Notes under the pieces: model-generated
What the model saw: only the letters and a program-made list of their open reading frames with translations
Told to the model about the DNA's origin: nothing
Database searches by the model: none
DNA from: Pseudomonadota bacterium
GTDB taxonomy: Bacteria > Pseudomonadota > Gammaproteobacteria > UBA5335
Assembly (NCBI GenBank): GCA_034189865.1
Contig: JAXHTV010000004.1
Location: 62,001-126,000 of the forward strand
Direction: 5' to 3'
Length of the DNA: 64,000 nt
Shown here: positions 28,045 through 39,243 of the stretch, piece by piece
Position numbering within the stretch: the first letter of the stretch is position 1
Layout: each line of letters starts with the position of its first letter
Made by a program: the position numbers and the translations under genes

Positions 28045-28635
28045 ATGTTAATGAATTTTCCACTACTTCTGTTGATGATGACGGCACCGGCAGCGAACGC
28101 AGCCAACGGGGACGACGCTGCAACGGAGAACCATCAACGACACGTGCGTATCGTGACCAATCAAGGCAACGTCGAATTAAGCCTCGATGCCGGGAAAGCG
28201 CCCATCACAGTCGAGAACTTCATCGCCTACGCCGAAAGCGGTCACTACGACGGCACAGTGTTCCATCGCGTGATCGACGGGTTCATGATCCAGGGCGGTG
28301 GCTTCACGCCTGATATGAAAATGCGCGATACCCGCCCCCCGATCCGCAATGAAGCCGACAACGGCCTATCGAACGTGACCGGAACGATCGCAATGGCGCG
28401 CACATCCGTGCCCCATTCCGCCACATCCCAGTTCTTCATCAACGTGAAAGACAACCTGTTTCTGGATCACCGCTTCCCCCAAGGCCAAGGTTGGGGGTAT
28501 TGCGTTTTCGGTGAGGTGACCTCGGGCATGGATGTGGTGATGAAAATCGCCAAACAACCGACCGGAACGCGCGGCGGCGCCGACGATGTTCCCCTGCAGG
28601 ATGTCATTATCGAGCGCGTCGAAGTCCTCCGGTAG
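28045..28635 (+). CDS. Periplasmic cyclophilin-type peptidyl-prolyl isomerase
   Basis: From the ATG at 28045 the protein has 196 residues. A signal peptide MLMNFPLLLLMMTAPAANA precedes a cyclophilin domain with FHRVIDGFMIQGGGF (catalytic arginine), AMARTSVPHSATSQFFIN and FGEVTSGMDVVMKIA. The frame is open upstream to 27901, but the earlier part lacks protein character. It resembles PpiA more than cytoplasmic PpiB because of the signal, though the position beside cysS and lpxH is that of E. coli ppiB. I therefore give no symbol. It is 15 nt upstream of lpxH. Confidence 0.92.
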   Translation: MLMNFPLLLLMMTAPAANAANGDDAATENHQRHVRIVTNQGNVELSLDAGKAPITVENFIAYAESGHYDGTVFHRVIDGFMIQGGGFTPDMKMRDTRPPIRNEADNGLSNVTGTIAMARTSVPHSATSQFFINVKDNLFLDHRFPQGQGWGYCVFGEVTSGMDVVMKIAKQPTGTRGGADDVPLQDVIIERVEVLR

Positions 28636-28650
28636 CGCAGCGGAAACTCG

Positions 28651-29367
28651 ATGCCGACCCTGTTCGTTTCGGACCTCCATCTGAGCCCCGAGCGGCCCGA
28701 TATCACCGCGCGTTTCAGAACATTACTGGAAGGCGAAGCACACAAGGCAGAGGCGCTCTACATTCTTGGCGATCTTTTCGAGTTCTGGGCGGGTGACGAT
28801 GCCGCCTCGGCCGATGATCTGGAAACGCTGGACGCCCTCGGAGCCTTGCGTGCGTCCGGTATACCTGTCTACTTCATGGCCGGCAATCGAGACTTTTTGA
28901 TCACACCAGCCGTCCTGCAGCGCTATGGCATAAAAACCCTACTGGATCCCACGGTCGTCGACTTGTACGGCACGCGCGTTGTGCTGTTACATGGAGACAG
29001 TTTGTGCACCGACGATGTCGCCTACCAACGATTTCGACGCGTCGTTCACCAGCGGTGGCTGCAGCGACTTTTCCTGAGGCTGCCCGCAAAAATGCGAAAG
29101 GATACGGTGGCCAAGATCCGCCGGCGTACTGCGCAGTCGGTGGCCCAAAAGCCCATGGCGATTATGGACGTGAACGACGACGCGGTCCGCGCATGTTTCC
29201 GCCGCTTTGGTGTCAACACCATGATTCACGGCCATACCCACCGGCCGGCGATCCACACCTTGGACATGGATCGCCAAGCGTGTCGGCGCATTGTGCTCGG
29301 TGATTGGTTTCAGCAGGCAAGCGTGCTGCGATACGATGAAACGGGCGGTCATTTGGAGACGCGATAA
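28651..29367 (+). CDS. lpxH: UDP-2,3-diacylglucosamine diphosphatase
   Basis: The 238-residue calcineurin-like phosphoesterase has DLH (FVSDLHLSPERPD), GDLFEFWAGDD, GNRDF (FMAGNRDFLI), HGDSLCTDD and HGHTHRPAIHTLD, the full LpxH metal-ligand set. It removes UMP from UDP-2,3-diacylglucosamine to yield lipid X in lipid A synthesis, so the organism makes lipopolysaccharide. It is cotranscribed with the cyclophilin gene. Confidence 0.96.
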   Translation: MPTLFVSDLHLSPERPDITARFRTLLEGEAHKAEALYILGDLFEFWAGDDAASADDLETLDALGALRASGIPVYFMAGNRDFLITPAVLQRYGIKTLLDPTVVDLYGTRVVLLHGDSLCTDDVAYQRFRRVVHQRWLQRLFLRLPAKMRKDTVAKIRRRTAQSVAQKPMAIMDVNDDAVRACFRRFGVNTMIHGHTHRPAIHTLDMDRQACRRIVLGDWFQQASVLRYDETGGHLETR

Positions 29368-29387
29368 GCCATCGCAATCAACGTGGC

Positions 29388-30584
29388 CTAACCTGCCAAG
29401 CCCCGCGCCAGATCAGATCTCAAGTCGTCAACAGACTCCAAACCCACCGACAAACGCAGCAGCCCATCGGATATCCCCGCGCGCGCGCGCTCTTCTTCGC
29501 TCAAACGGCCATGGGTGGTGGTCGCCGGATGGGTAATGGTCGATTTGACATCACCGAGATTGGCGGTAATGGAAATCAGCCGGGTCTGATCGACCACCCG
29601 CCAAGCCGCATCACGCCCCCCTTTGACATCGAAGGACAAGATGCCGCCGAAGGCACTTTGTTGCTTCGCCGCCAAGGCGTGCTGGGCATGATCGGGCAAG
29701 CCGGGATAATAAACCCGCTCCACCGACGGCTGTTCTTTGAGCCATTGAGCCAGCGCGAAAGCGTTCTTGCTGTGTTCGCGCATGCGCAAAGACAACGTCT
29801 CCAGGCCTTTCAGGAAAACCCAGGCGTTGAAAGGACTCATGGTCGGGCCTGCCGTGCGCAAGAAGCCAAAGATCTCCTTGCCAACAGTGTCGGCGTCGCC
29901 CACCACAGCGCCACCCACACACCGCCCCTGCCCGTCCAGATACTTGGTGGCAGAGTGAATCACCAAATCCGCACCCAGCGCCAAGGGACGTTGCAGCGCC
30001 GGGGTACAGAAGCAGTTGTCCACCACCAGGCGACATCCATGGCCGTGGGCCAATTCGGCAAGCGCCTTGATGTCAGCCACCTCGGTCAGCGGATTGGTGG
30101 GCGTTTCAACAAATAACAATCGGGTCTCGGAACGGATCGCTTGCTCCCACTGCGCCGGATCGGTGACCGGGACGAACGTGACCTCCACCCCAAAGCGCGT
30201 CATATAGTTCGCGAACAAGCTGGTCGTGGTCCCGAACAGGCCGCGGGCGGCGACGATGTGATCGCCGGACTTCAGCAACGCCATGCACGTGGCCAACACA
30301 GCCGACATCCCCGAAGCGGTGGCGATACAGGATTCGCCCCCTTCCAACGCCGCCAAGCGATCCTGAAACATGCTGACGGTGGGGTTGGTGAACCGCGAAT
30401 ATACATTTCCCGGTATCTCTCCCGAGAAACGAGCGGCCGCTTCGCGCGCACTGGGGAACACGAAACTGGAGGTCGTAAAAATGGGTTCGGCGTGTTCGCA
30501 TTGATCCGTGCGCTGTTGCCCCGCGCGCACCGCAATGGTTTCGAACCCCCAATTGTCTTCAGTCGATTCCGTCATCGACAACAC
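29388..30584 (-). CDS. metZ: O-succinylhomoserine sulfhydrylase
   Basis: The 398-residue Cys/Met-metabolism PLP enzyme has the lysine in HSATKYLDGQGRCVGG, the phosphate-binding SGMSAVLATCMALLKSGDHIV region, and the N-terminal NWGFETIAVRAGQ typical of MetZ. It would form homocysteine directly from O-succinylhomoserine and sulfide. It follows purF at 70 nt, the arrangement known in Pseudomonas (purF-metZ), which supports MetZ over MetB or MetY. Confidence 0.92.
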   Translation of the reverse strand: MLSMTESTEDNWGFETIAVRAGQQRTDQCEHAEPIFTTSSFVFPSAREAAARFSGEIPGNVYSRFTNPTVSMFQDRLAALEGGESCIATASGMSAVLATCMALLKSGDHIVAARGLFGTTTSLFANYMTRFGVEVTFVPVTDPAQWEQAIRSETRLLFVETPTNPLTEVADIKALAELAHGHGCRLVVDNCFCTPALQRPLALGADLVIHSATKYLDGQGRCVGGAVVGDADTVGKEIFGFLRTAGPTMSPFNAWVFLKGLETLSLRMREHSKNAFALAQWLKEQPSVERVYYPGLPDHAQHALAAKQQSAFGGILSFDVKGGRDAAWRVVDQTRLISITANLGDVKSTITHPATTTHGRLSEEERARAGISDGLLRLSVGLESVDDLRSDLARGLAG

Positions 30585-30654
30585 CTTTTATATTGGCAGC
30601 AAGCCACTGTTTTCGAGCCCATCCACCCAAACGGCGGCATGAGAGTCTGCTGTC

Positions 30655-32172
30655 TCAAACCCCGTTATACATCTCGATCACCGGATCGGAATCCACGTTC
30701 GACATTTGCTTTGCGCTGTCGCTGCGGCGGTGGGCCAACTGATCCAGATACGCCGGCGTTACATCACCCGTAACATACTCCCCGGAGAAACACGAGCTGT
30801 CGAAGCGTTGAATGTGGGCCTCGCTCTTCTCCCAATTCACGGCTCTCTCCAGGTCTTCCAGGCTTTGGTAGATCAAACGGTCCGCGCCGATCTCCGCGCG
30901 GATCTCCTCCACCGTCCGGCCATGGCCGACCAGTTCTTCTGAAACGGGCATGTCGATCCCATAGACGTTTGGGTAACGCACCGGCGGCGCGGCCGAAGCA
31001 AAATAGACCTTACGCGCACCGGCCTCGCGCGCCATTTCGATGATCTGACGCGAGGTGGTGCCACGTACGATGGAGTCGTCGACCAGCAGCACATTCTTGC
31101 CGCGAAATTCCAGATCGATCGCGTTGAGCTTCTGTCGAACCGATTTTCGGCGCATGGTCTGTCCGGGCATGATGAACGTGCGTCCGATATAGCGATTCTT
31201 GATGAATCCTTCGCGGTATTTCACGTCCAGGTGATGGGCCAGCTGAACCGCCACCGTTCGGCTGGTGTCGGGAATCGGGATGACCACATCGATATCGTGC
31301 TCAGGCCATTCGCGGTTGATCTTCTTGGCCAAATAATCGCCCATGCGCAATCGTGCTTTGTAAACGGACACATCGTCGATAATCGAGTCAGGCCGGGCGA
31401 AGTAGACGAACTCGAAAATACACGGCGAGAGAACCGGGGTTTCCGCGCATTGACGCGTGTGAACCTGTCCGTTCAAATCGATCACCACCGCTTCACCCGG
31501 AGCAACGTCAGCAATCAATTTAAATCCCAGCGCGTCCAAGGCGACGCTTTCAGAGGCCACCATGTACTCGGAACCCTTGGGGGTCTTGCGCTCTCCGTAC
31601 ACCAACGGCCGAATGCCATAAGGGTCCCGAAAGCCAACAATACCGTAGCCGGTAATCATGGCCACAGCGGCATAGGCGCCCCGACAACGTTTGTGCACAC
31701 CGGCGATGGCGGAGAATATGTCATCTTCGGTAATACGGATCTTTCCGCGTGCCTGAAGTTCATGCGCAAACACATTCAGCAGAACCTCCGAATCGGAATT
31801 GGTATTGATGTGCCGCATGTCTTGCATGAACAGTTCTTGTTTGAGCACCTCGGCATTGGTCAGATTGCCGTTGTGGGAGAGCGAGATACCGAACGGTGAG
31901 TTCACATACAACGGCTGGGCCTCGGCCGGCGTACTACAACCGGCGGTGGGATAGCGCGTATGACCGATCCCCATGTTACCCGGCAGGTGAAACATATGAC
32001 GGGCCTGAAAAACGTCTCTCACCAGCCCGTTGTCTTTGCGAAGATAGAGCCGATCCCCATCACAGGTCATGATTCCGGCCGCGTCCTGGCCCCGATGCTG
32101 CAAAACCGTCAGCGCATCGTATAGATCTTGGTTCACCGGTCCATGGGCAAACGTCCCGACCACTCCGCACAT
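30655..32172 (-). CDS. purF: Amidophosphoribosyltransferase
   Basis: The ATG at 32172 gives a 505-residue protein beginning MCGVVGTF, so removal of Met exposes the catalytic N-terminal cysteine. The glutaminase domain shows [18 protein letters not shown] and SHNGNLTN. The PRPP motif is [14 protein letters not shown]. It catalyses the first committed step of purine synthesis. An in-frame ATG at 32193 would bury the cysteine, so I reject it. It follows cvpA as in most proteobacteria. Confidence 0.97.
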   Translation of the reverse strand: MCGVVGTFAHGPVNQDLYDALTVLQHRGQDAAGIMTCDGDRLYLRKDNGLVRDVFQARHMFHLPGNMGIGHTRYPTAGCSTPAEAQPLYVNSPFGISLSHNGNLTNAEVLKQELFMQDMRHINTNSDSEVLLNVFAHELQARGKIRITEDDIFSAIAGVHKRCRGAYAAVAMITGYGIVGFRDPYGIRPLVYGERKTPKGSEYMVASESVALDALGFKLIADVAPGEAVVIDLNGQVHTRQCAETPVLSPCIFEFVYFARPDSIIDDVSVYKARLRMGDYLAKKINREWPEHDIDVVIPIPDTSRTVAVQLAHHLDVKYREGFIKNRYIGRTFIMPGQTMRRKSVRQKLNAIDLEFRGKNVLLVDDSIVRGTTSRQIIEMAREAGARKVYFASAAPPVRYPNVYGIDMPVSEELVGHGRTVEEIRAEIGADRLIYQSLEDLERAVNWEKSEAHIQRFDSSCFSGEYVTGDVTPAYLDQLAHRRSDSAKQMSNVDSDPVIEMYNGV

Positions 32173-32256
32173 TTCAAAAACCTCTATACGCAAGAAAAGG
32201 GATGGACCGACGACCCACCCATCTAAATAACCGACCCGAACAGACGCTCAACGGTA

Positions 32257-32766
32257 TCAGTCACCGGGCTCGGATTCGTAATCGAACTTGGGCAAGGCAT
32301 TGGGGGGAAAAGCAGTCGCGACCTCTTCCGCCAACATCTGAAAATAAGGAACCAACAAAGACTCCTGCCATACCGATTGCTTGGGCAGAGTCGTCAAACC
32401 GGCCAGAAACACCGCCAAGGCCACGACCACCACACCGCGTACCGCGCCGAAAAACACCCCGACCACCCGGTCTGCGCCGTTCAAACCAACCTGACTGACC
32501 AAATGCGTCGCCAAAGCGGAGAGCACAGCCCCAAATATCAAAACACTCAAAAACAGAATCAGCACCGCCAGAATCAAACGCAACATCGGTTCGTCTATCA
32601 GGCCTGACAGGTTCTGCGCCAAAGCTTCTCCGAACAAGACCACCGCGACGACTGCGCCCACCCAGGTCAATAACGAAAAGGATTCCCGGACAAAACCGCG
32701 CCAAACCCCAATCAACAGCGAAACACCCAACAGGGCCAAAATGACCCAATCGATCCATACCAGCAC
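32257..32766 (-). CDS. cvpA: CvpA family membrane protein
   Basis: The 169-residue protein has four hydrophobic segments and the family start VWIDWVILALLGVSLLIGVWRGFVRESFSLLTW, with RxxGxxxGxxRG later (NGADRVVGVFFGAVRGVVVVALAVF). CvpA is needed for colicin V production in E. coli and for envelope robustness; its molecular role is uncertain. It lies between the SPOR-domain gene and purF, as in E. coli. Confidence 0.94.
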   Translation of the reverse strand: MLVWIDWVILALLGVSLLIGVWRGFVRESFSLLTWVGAVVAVVLFGEALAQNLSGLIDEPMLRLILAVLILFLSVLIFGAVLSALATHLVSQVGLNGADRVVGVFFGAVRGVVVVALAVFLAGLTTLPKQSVWQESLLVPYFQMLAEEVATAFPPNALPKFDYESEPGD

Positions 32767-32818
32767 GTCGAAGGAAACCTCCTCATGATCACGCCGCCGC
32801 CCCCAGCAGCCACGTTAA

Positions 32819-33538
32819 TTAAGAATCGGGAACAACTCGCCCGTTGAGTCCCAGCTTGCTCTGGATCTCGACCTGCTGACGAGTGGCGGCTTCCCGGCTT
32901 GGGAAGGAGCCTGACCGGACCCGATACAAAGTCCGACCGTTGATCACCACCTGACTGATGTCCGCCGATATCGATTGCTGGCGCAAACGCGCCGCCAAGG
33001 CGAGCGCATTTTGCTCGTTGCCGAAACTGCCTAACTGAACCGTCCATTGCCCCTGAGTCGCGGCGGTGACCGACGTGGGCTTGGATTCGGCTTTCGGCGT
33101 TGATTCGCTGGGCGGCTCAGTCGTTGGCGACTCCAGCTTTTCCAGCGGTTTCGATGGCTCCACCGAAACAGGAACCGCTTTCGATGGTTCGGTCGCTGTC
33201 GACGAATCCGCCGTAGACTGGGGCTTAGGTTCGTCCGCGACCCCTGCGGGTTCACTGACCGGCATTTTGGCCGGGGCAGCGCCGGCAATACCCGACGATG
33301 GCTCATCTCGCGTTTCGCCGACCTCCGCTTTTGCAGGATCACGGAATGCCGAGCGAGCCGCTTCTTCAAGATAAATGTTTTCGACACGGCGCGGAGGTTC
33401 GCCTTCCGCAGGCAATTCTAAGGGAACGATTTTTTCGTCGACGTCCGCGTCCCGCTCTAACAACATGGGCAGGAACAAAAACGCCAATACCCAGAGAACA
33501 GCGGCCCCCACCAGCCGACGTTTCAGTACTGAATCCAT
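32819..33538 (-). CDS. dedD: SPOR-domain cell-division protein (DedD-like)
   Basis: The 239-residue protein has one N-terminal membrane helix (RRLVGAAVLWVLAFLFLPML), a Pro/Ser/Glu/Lys-rich periplasmic linker of about 110 residues, and a C-terminal SPOR domain (WTVQLGSFGNEQNALALAARL to ASREAATRQQVEIQ). SPOR domains bind denuded peptidoglycan at the septum. It sits between folC and cvpA as dedD does in E. coli. The linker composition is unusual only for its repeats of SKP/SEP-like segments. Confidence 0.9.
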   Translation of the reverse strand: MDSVLKRRLVGAAVLWVLAFLFLPMLLERDADVDEKIVPLELPAEGEPPRRVENIYLEEAARSAFRDPAKAEVGETRDEPSSGIAGAAPAKMPVSEPAGVADEPKPQSTADSSTATEPSKAVPVSVEPSKPLEKLESPTTEPPSESTPKAESKPTSVTAATQGQWTVQLGSFGNEQNALALAARLRQQSISADISQVVINGRTLYRVRSGSFPSREAATRQQVEIQSKLGLNGRVVPDS

Positions 33539-33575
33539 CCGCAGCTATCCCTCCCCCGACCCTTGAAAAACAGCA

Positions 33576-34835
33576 TTATAGCGATTCGCAACGCGCCTCG
33601 CCCGCGGTATGGAACGAACCGGTCGCCAGCACCACATCCCCAGGACACGAATCCGCCAACGCCGTGCGAAACGCTTGGCCAACGCTAGAGAACAAGTGGA
33701 TTTTCTCGGAAGGCACGACGCCCGCCATCCGCTCCGCCAACTCACCTGCGGACAGCGCGCGATCACCGCCCAATGACGCGAGATACCAGAGACCCACCTC
33801 GCCGGCCAAGGCCTCTCCAAAACCCGCAACGTCTTTGTCCCGTAACATCCCCAAGACCGCCCGTCGCGTGCCTGACGACTTCAAGGCTCGCAAATTGTCC
33901 GCCAGTGTCAGTGCCGCGTCTGGATTGTGGGCCACATCGAATACCTGAGTGACCTCACCGGCCACCACCTCGAATCGGCCAGGCAAACGCACCGCTTTCA
34001 GACCGGCACGGATGTGGTCTTCCGCCGTAGGACAGCGATCCTCGATACAGGCAAGAACTTGCAATACCGCCGCGGCATTGTGCAGTTGAAACCGGCCCGG
34101 CAACGCGGGGTAGGGCAAATGTTCGAGATGGCGCTTATCGCTCCGCCACTGCCATTGGGTATCCTGGGACGACACCAGAAAATCCTGTCCCTGACGGTAT
34201 AGCGGACTGGCCGTCGCATGCTGCAGGAATCCAGCGGGTGGATCGGGATCGCCGCAGACCGCCGGACGACAGGCGCGGGTGATGCCGGCTTTCTCACGCC
34301 CAATGGCATCTCGGGTTGCCCCCAACCACGCTTGGTGGTCAATCGCAATTCGGGTAATCAAAGCCACGTCCGGATCGACGATATTCACCGCATCCAAACG
34401 CCCGCCCATCCCCACCTCCAAGACCGCCACATCAAGGCGCTCGCGGGCGAACAGATCCAATGCCGCCAGCGTACCGAATTCGAAATACGTCAACGACTCG
34501 TCCCGCCGGACACGGTCCACGCGGTCAAATGCCTCGCAAAGTGCGTCATCGCCAACGTCCCGGCCGTCGATCCGGACCCGCTCGTTGTAGCGAACCATGT
34601 GCGGTGAGCTGTAAACCCCCACGCGATAACCGGCTTGACGGAGGATGGCCTCGAGCATCGCGGCCGAAGAACCCTTGCCGTTGGTTCCCCCCACCGTGAT
34701 CACACAATGGGCGATACGCCCTAAACCCAAACGGTTGTAGACCGCCGATACGCGATCCAAACCCAAGTCCATAGCACGCGGATGAAGCCGCTGGATCCAG
34801 TCCAGCCACTCGGAGAGCTGATCGAAGCGCATCAA
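33576..34835 (-). CDS. folC: Bifunctional dihydrofolate synthase/folylpolyglutamate synthase
   Basis: The 419-residue Mur-ligase-family protein has the P-loop [15 protein letters not shown], the FolC signature [17 protein letters not shown] and the C-terminal [18 protein letters not shown]. It makes dihydrofolate and adds glutamates to folates. Its start overlaps the accD stop by 4 nt (ATGA at 34832-34835), indicating a coupled accD-folC unit, as in E. coli. Confidence 0.95.
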   Translation of the reverse strand: MMRFDQLSEWLDWIQRLHPRAMDLGLDRVSAVYNRLGLGRIAHCVITVGGTNGKGSSAAMLEAILRQAGYRVGVYSSPHMVRYNERVRIDGRDVGDDALCEAFDRVDRVRRDESLTYFEFGTLAALDLFARERLDVAVLEVGMGGRLDAVNIVDPDVALITRIAIDHQAWLGATRDAIGREKAGITRACRPAVCGDPDPPAGFLQHATASPLYRQGQDFLVSSQDTQWQWRSDKRHLEHLPYPALPGRFQLHNAAAVLQVLACIEDRCPTAEDHIRAGLKAVRLPGRFEVVAGEVTQVFDVAHNPDAALTLADNLRALKSSGTRRAVLGMLRDKDVAGFGEALAGEVGLWYLASLGGDRALSAGELAERMAGVVPSEKIHLFSSVGQAFRTALADSCPGDVVLATGSFHTAGEARCESL

Positions 34836-35701
34836 CCCTCGGCGGGCGCCGTTTTTCTCACCAACAAATGCAGCACGCTTGCCAAGCGATCGCGCATTTC
34901 CCGCCGATCCACAATCATGTCGATGGCGCCGTGGTCTAACAGAAATTCGCTGCGCTGAAACCCTTCGGGCAAGGTCTGCCCCACCGTCTGCTGGATCACC
35001 CGCGGCCCAGCGAATCCGATCAGCGCGTTGGGCTCAGCCACGTTGATGTCACCCAACATACCCAAGGACGCGGACACGCCGCCGGTTGTGGGGTGAGTGA
35101 GCACCGAAACGAAGGGAATACCCGCGGCCGATAACTGGGCCAGCGCGGCCGAAGTCTTGGCCATTTGCATGAGAGAAAACAGATTTTCCTGCATGCGGGC
35201 GCCACCGCTGGCGCTGAAGCAGATCAGGGGGGCCTTGTCCTCCAGGCTCAAACGGGCCGCTCGCACGAACTTTTCGCCCACGACCGAACCCATGGAACCA
35301 CCCATGAAACGAAAATCGAAACAGGCGGTGACCACCGGAAGCTTCTTGAGCAGGCCCTTCATGACGATCAGCACATCCTTCTCGCCGGTGGCTTTTTGCG
35401 CCTGAACCAAGCGGTCTTTGTACTTTTTACTGTCGCGGAACTTGAGAATATCCACCGGCTCGACGTTACCGAACACCTCCACGCCCGATGCTTCGTCCAA
35501 AAAATCCGCGAGACGTTGGCGGGGTTCGATGGGCATATGGGCCGAACACTTGGGGCAAACGAACACGTTGCGCTCGGCTTCCGGCCGATACAACACCGCG
35601 TCACAGCTGGAACACTTGCTCCAGAGCCCTTCGGGAACATTCCGCTTCTGCTCGGCCTGGGTACGAATTCGAGTCGGAACCAATTTGCTGAACCAGTTCA
35701 T
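34832..35701 (-). CDS. accD: Acetyl-CoA carboxylase carboxyltransferase subunit beta
   Basis: The 289-residue protein has the N-terminal four-cysteine zinc ribbon ([23 protein letters not shown]) and the carboxyltransferase core with [38 protein letters not shown] and [14 protein letters not shown]. It carries out the second half-reaction of malonyl-CoA synthesis with AccA. It lies between trpA and folC. Confidence 0.97.
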   Translation of the reverse strand: MNWFSKLVPTRIRTQAEQKRNVPEGLWSKCSSCDAVLYRPEAERNVFVCPKCSAHMPIEPRQRLADFLDEASGVEVFGNVEPVDILKFRDSKKYKDRLVQAQKATGEKDVLIVMKGLLKKLPVVTACFDFRFMGGSMGSVVGEKFVRAARLSLEDKAPLICFSASGGARMQENLFSLMQMAKTSAALAQLSAAGIPFVSVLTHPTTGGVSASLGMLGDINVAEPNALIGFAGPRVIQQTVGQTLPEGFQRSEFLLDHGAIDMIVDRREMRDRLASVLHLLVRKTAPAEG

Positions 35702-35706
35702 AGATC

Positions 35707-36537
35707 CTATTCCACCGCCAATTTTCCGGAGCGATCCGTGTCCACACGGTCGATCGCCGCGCGCATCTGCCGGAGCAGATCGCCCACCACGGCCGCCGCC
35801 TTTTCGCCGTGCGCCTCCACTTGCTTGACCAAGGCACTGCCAACGACCACCGCATCAGCCAGCCAAGCGACCTGGGCGGCCGATTCCGCGCTGCTGATAC
35901 CAAAACCGACCCCGACAGGCAGGTCCGTCTTGGCGCGAATCCGTGAAACGTTGGTAGCGACCGCGTCGGTATCTAAGGTGGCGGCACCCGTGACGCCTTT
36001 CAACGACACATAGTAAACAAACCCTTCCGCGGTCTGACAAATCCGCTCGATTCGTTGATCTGTGGTGGTGGGGGCGATGAGAAAAATGGGATGCAACTGC
36101 ACTGCACGCAACGCGCGCAGTAGCTCTTCACATTCTTCCGGCGGCACATCCACCGTTAACACGCCATCCACCCCCGCGGTGGCAGCCGCATCAGCGAACG
36201 CCTGATAGCCTTTTCGCTCGATGGGATTCAAATATCCCATCAGAATCACCGGCGTGGTTTGATCCTGCTGACGGAATTCGCGGACCAAATCCAACACGGT
36301 TTGCAGATCCGTACCCGCTGCCAAAGACCGTTCGGCCGATGCCTGGATTACCGGTCCGTCAGCGATGGGGTCGGAAAATGGCACGCCCAGCTCGATCAGA
36401 TCAGCACCCGCCTTCACCATCTCGTGCATGAAACCCGCGGTGGTCTGTGGATGCGGGTCGCCCGCCATCAAGTAGGGAATCAATGCCGTGCGGCCCTGTT
36501 TTCGTAGTTCTTCAAAACGCGCGACGATGCGGTTCAT
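35707..36537 (-). CDS. trpA: Tryptophan synthase alpha chain
   Basis: A 276-residue TIM-barrel protein with the catalytic glutamate and aspartate in [20 protein letters not shown], and conserved [22 protein letters not shown] and [14 protein letters not shown] motifs. It cleaves indole-3-glycerol phosphate to indole. The ATG overlaps the trpB stop by 4 nt (36534-36537), so the two are coupled. Confidence 0.97.
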   Translation of the reverse strand: MNRIVARFEELRKQGRTALIPYLMAGDPHPQTTAGFMHEMVKAGADLIELGVPFSDPIADGPVIQASAERSLAAGTDLQTVLDLVREFRQQDQTTPVILMGYLNPIERKGYQAFADAAATAGVDGVLTVDVPPEECEELLRALRAVQLHPIFLIAPTTTDQRIERICQTAEGFVYYVSLKGVTGAATLDTDAVATNVSRIRAKTDLPVGVGFGISSAESAAQVAWLADAVVVGSALVKQVEAHGEKAAAVVGDLLRQMRAAIDRVDTDRSGKLAVE

Positions 36538-37748
36538 AGGCTGATCCCTTCCAGCGCCGCGACGGTATTGAGATCCTTGTCGCCCCGACCGGACAGGTTC
36601 ACCACGATGACCTTGTCCGGCCCCAGATCGGCGGCCAGGCGTTCAGCGTAGGCAATGGCATGGGAACTCTCCAGGGCCGGAATGATGCCTTCCACACGGG
36701 TCAGGCGGTGAAAACCCTTGAGCGCCTGTTGATCATCGATGGCGGCATAAGTGGCCCGGCCAGTATCTTTCAGCCAGGCGTGTTCCGGGCCCACGCCGGG
36801 ATAGTCCAATCCGGCGGACACCGAATGGGCCGGCAATATTTGCCCATCGTCGTCTTCTAGCAAGTAGGTGCGATTACCGTGCAAGACGCCGGGCCGGCCA
36901 GCACACAGGGGCGCGGCGTGTTGGCCGCTGCTCATGCCGTGCCCGGCCGCCTCCACGCCATGGAATTGCACCTCGAGATCACCCAAAAACGGGTAGAACA
37001 AACCAATGGCATTGGAGCCCCCGCCCACACAGGCTACCAAGGCATCCGGGAGCCGCCCCTCGCGGTCTAAGATCTGACGGCGCACTTCACGCCCGATCAC
37101 ACATTGGAAATCCCGTACCATTTGGGGATAGGGATGAGGTCCGGCGACGGTCCCGATGACATAGAACGTGTTGTCAACGTGGGTGACCCAGTCCCGCATG
37201 GCTTCATTCATCGCGTCTTTGAGAGTCCGCGTACCCGACCGGACAGGCCGAACTTCGGCCCCTAATAGCTTCATCCGGAACACATTGGGCGCTTGGCGCT
37301 GAATGTCTTCTTCACCCATGTAGACCACGCACTCCAGGCCTAAACGGGCGGCCACGGTGGCTGTGGCCACGCCATGCTGTCCGGCACCAGTCTCCGCGAT
37401 GATCCGGCTTTTGCCCATGCGTTTGGCGAGCAAAATCTGTCCGATGGTGTTGTTGACCTTGTGCGCACCGGTGTGATTCAGATCTTCCCGCTTGAGATAG
37501 AGCTTTGCGCCGCCGGTCTCGCGGGTCCAACGCTCGGCGAAATAAAGCGGTGACGGCCGTCCGACATAGTCGGCCAGATCTTGTTCGAACTCCCGCTTGA
37601 AATCCGGGTCTTCGCGATAGCGCCGATAGGCTTGTTCAAGCTCTTCCAAGGGCTGAATCAACGTTTCCGGAACAAACCGCCCGCCGTAGGGGCCGAAATG
37701 TCCCCGCGCATCGGGCAGCACGTCTCGGGTGTCAATCGAAGCTGACAC
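36534..37748 (-). CDS. trpB: Tryptophan synthase beta chain
   Basis: The 404-residue protein has the PLP lysine at K97 ([17 protein letters not shown]), the N-terminal [12 protein letters not shown], the phosphate-binding [10 protein letters not shown] and the C-terminal [10 protein letters not shown]. It condenses indole with serine. It overlaps trpF by 17 nt and trpA by 4 nt, so trpF-trpB-trpA form one translationally linked group. Confidence 0.97.
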   Translation of the reverse strand: MSASIDTRDVLPDARGHFGPYGGRFVPETLIQPLEELEQAYRRYREDPDFKREFEQDLADYVGRPSPLYFAERWTRETGGAKLYLKREDLNHTGAHKVNNTIGQILLAKRMGKSRIIAETGAGQHGVATATVAARLGLECVVYMGEEDIQRQAPNVFRMKLLGAEVRPVRSGTRTLKDAMNEAMRDWVTHVDNTFYVIGTVAGPHPYPQMVRDFQCVIGREVRRQILDREGRLPDALVACVGGGSNAIGLFYPFLGDLEVQFHGVEAAGHGMSSGQHAAPLCAGRPGVLHGNRTYLLEDDDGQILPAHSVSAGLDYPGVGPEHAWLKDTGRATYAAIDDQQALKGFHRLTRVEGIIPALESSHAIAYAERLAADLGPDKVIVVNLSGRGDKDLNTVAALEGISL

Positions 37749-38367
37749 TGTTCACACCTCGCACAAAGTCACGTAATTTGTCCTTATCCTTCACGCCCCG
37801 CGCTTGTTCCACGCCGCTGCTGACGTCAACAGCCCATGGCCGAACGGCGCGAACCGCATCGCCGACATTGTCGGCCGTGAGACCGCCAGCAAGTATCAGT
37901 GGCCGGCCCAGGTCGTCAGGGATTTCATCCCAGGCGAAGCGCTCGCCCGTCCCCCCCGCCGCACCCGGCGCATGGCTGTCCAGCAATATGCCGCGAGCGT
38001 GACGATGTGTCTCACCCCATTCGGATATCTGCCGCGCCTCGTCCACGGAAAAGGCCCGAATGTAAGGGCGCCCGAAGCTCTCACAGAAAGTGGCTTCTTC
38101 CATGCCGTGAAACTGGATCATATCCAGCGGCACCTGCGAGAGGACATCATCCACCCAATCACGCGGTGGATCGAGGAAAAGCCCCACCAGCGTCACGAAT
38201 GCCGGCACGTGACGCGCGATCTCCCACGCTTCAGCAGGCGTCACGTAACGCGGGCTGGGCGGATAAAAAACGAAACCGATGGCATCGACGCCGAGTCCGG
38301 CTGCTTCAATGGCATCTTCGGTGCGGGTAATACCGCACACCTTGATCCGCGTACGACCGCTGTGCAT
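37732..38367 (-). CDS. trpF: Phosphoribosylanthranilate isomerase
   Basis: The 211-residue protein starts [19 protein letters not shown], with the catalytic cysteine in [27 protein letters not shown] and [10 protein letters not shown] motifs, and the catalytic aspartate in [16 protein letters not shown]. It isomerises PRA to CdRP. As in Pseudomonas it follows truA, here separated by 39 nt. Confidence 0.96.
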   Translation of the reverse strand: MHSGRTRIKVCGITRTEDAIEAAGLGVDAIGFVFYPPSPRYVTPAEAWEIARHVPAFVTLVGLFLDPPRDWVDDVLSQVPLDMIQFHGMEEATFCESFGRPYIRAFSVDEARQISEWGETHRHARGILLDSHAPGAAGGTGERFAWDEIPDDLGRPLILAGGLTADNVGDAVRAVRPWAVDVSSGVEQARGVKDKDKLRDFVRGVNSVSFD

Positions 38368-38406
38368 CGGCTTCGCCCCCGGTAAAAAAGGCCAAGCCTA
38401 GCAGAT

Positions 38407-39243
38407 TTACCGAGTGCCTTCATGGTGCAATTCGTCCGCCGTTCGAAAGAGCGTTGAATCGCCATCCGGGGACGTCGAAGACGCGGGAAAATCGTATTGT
38501 GGAGGGTAGCCCACGGCCGTCAAATACAAGCCATGCGGATCGGCGGTGACACCACCCAGGGTACGGTCCCGGTGCACCAACACTTCGCCCACCCAGTCGG
38601 GGGATCGATCGCCTTTTCCCACCGCCATCAAGACGCCGGCAATGTTTCGCACCATGTGATGAACGAAAGCGTTGGCGCGGACATCGATCGCCACCAGCGG
38701 ACCCACTCGACGAACGGCAACGAAATCCACCCGACGCCAGGGCGTGCTCGACTGGCACGCCGCCGCGCGGAACGAGGAAAAATCATGTTCTCCCACAAGC
38801 ACCTGGGCCGCGGAATGCATCCGCCCGGCATCGAGCGGATAGTGGAACCAGGTCACCCGACCGTGGTAAGGGCCGCTGCGTGCGCGCCGGTCTAAGATTA
38901 GATAACGATATTGCCGCCACAACGCCTCATAGCGGGCGTTGAACGACTCGGGCACTGCTCGAGCCCACGCCACGCTGATATCCGGCGGCAGGTAACGGTT
39001 GACGCCCAGAACCCAGGCGACCTCGCTGCGCACGTGTTGCGCATCGAAATGCACCACCTGCCCCAGGGCGTGCACACCAGTATCGGTTCGGCCAGCCGCC
39101 ATCACCGAGACCGGATGATTCGCCACGCGAGAGAGAGCCTGCTCCAAGTGTTGCTGAATCGTCTGGGCATCATCGCGCTGGCGCTGCCAGCCGTGGTAAG
39201 CCAAACCGGAATATTCGACGCCGAGCGCCATTCGATAGGTCAT
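38407..39243 (-). CDS. truA: tRNA pseudouridine synthase A
   Basis: The ATG at 39243 gives a 278-residue TruA with the N-terminal MALGVEYSGLAYHGWQRQ, the catalytic aspartate in VMAAGRTDTGVHALGQVVHFD, and the C-terminal ANAFVHHMVRNIAGVLMAVGKG and PHGLYLTAVGYP. It modifies U38-U40 in tRNA anticodon stems. The frame is open to 39348, but residues before the ATG at 39243 do not resemble the family. No strong ribosome-binding site is visible; the ATG at 39231 is an alternative. Confidence 0.94.
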   Translation of the reverse strand: MTYRMALGVEYSGLAYHGWQRQRDDAQTIQQHLEQALSRVANHPVSVMAAGRTDTGVHALGQVVHFDAQHVRSEVAWVLGVNRYLPPDISVAWARAVPESFNARYEALWRQYRYLILDRRARSGPYHGRVTWFHYPLDAGRMHSAAQVLVGEHDFSSFRAAACQSSTPWRRVDFVAVRRVGPLVAIDVRANAFVHHMVRNIAGVLMAVGKGDRSPDWVGEVLVHRDRTLGGVTADPHGLYLTAVGYPPQYDFPASSTSPDGDSTLFRTADELHHEGTR

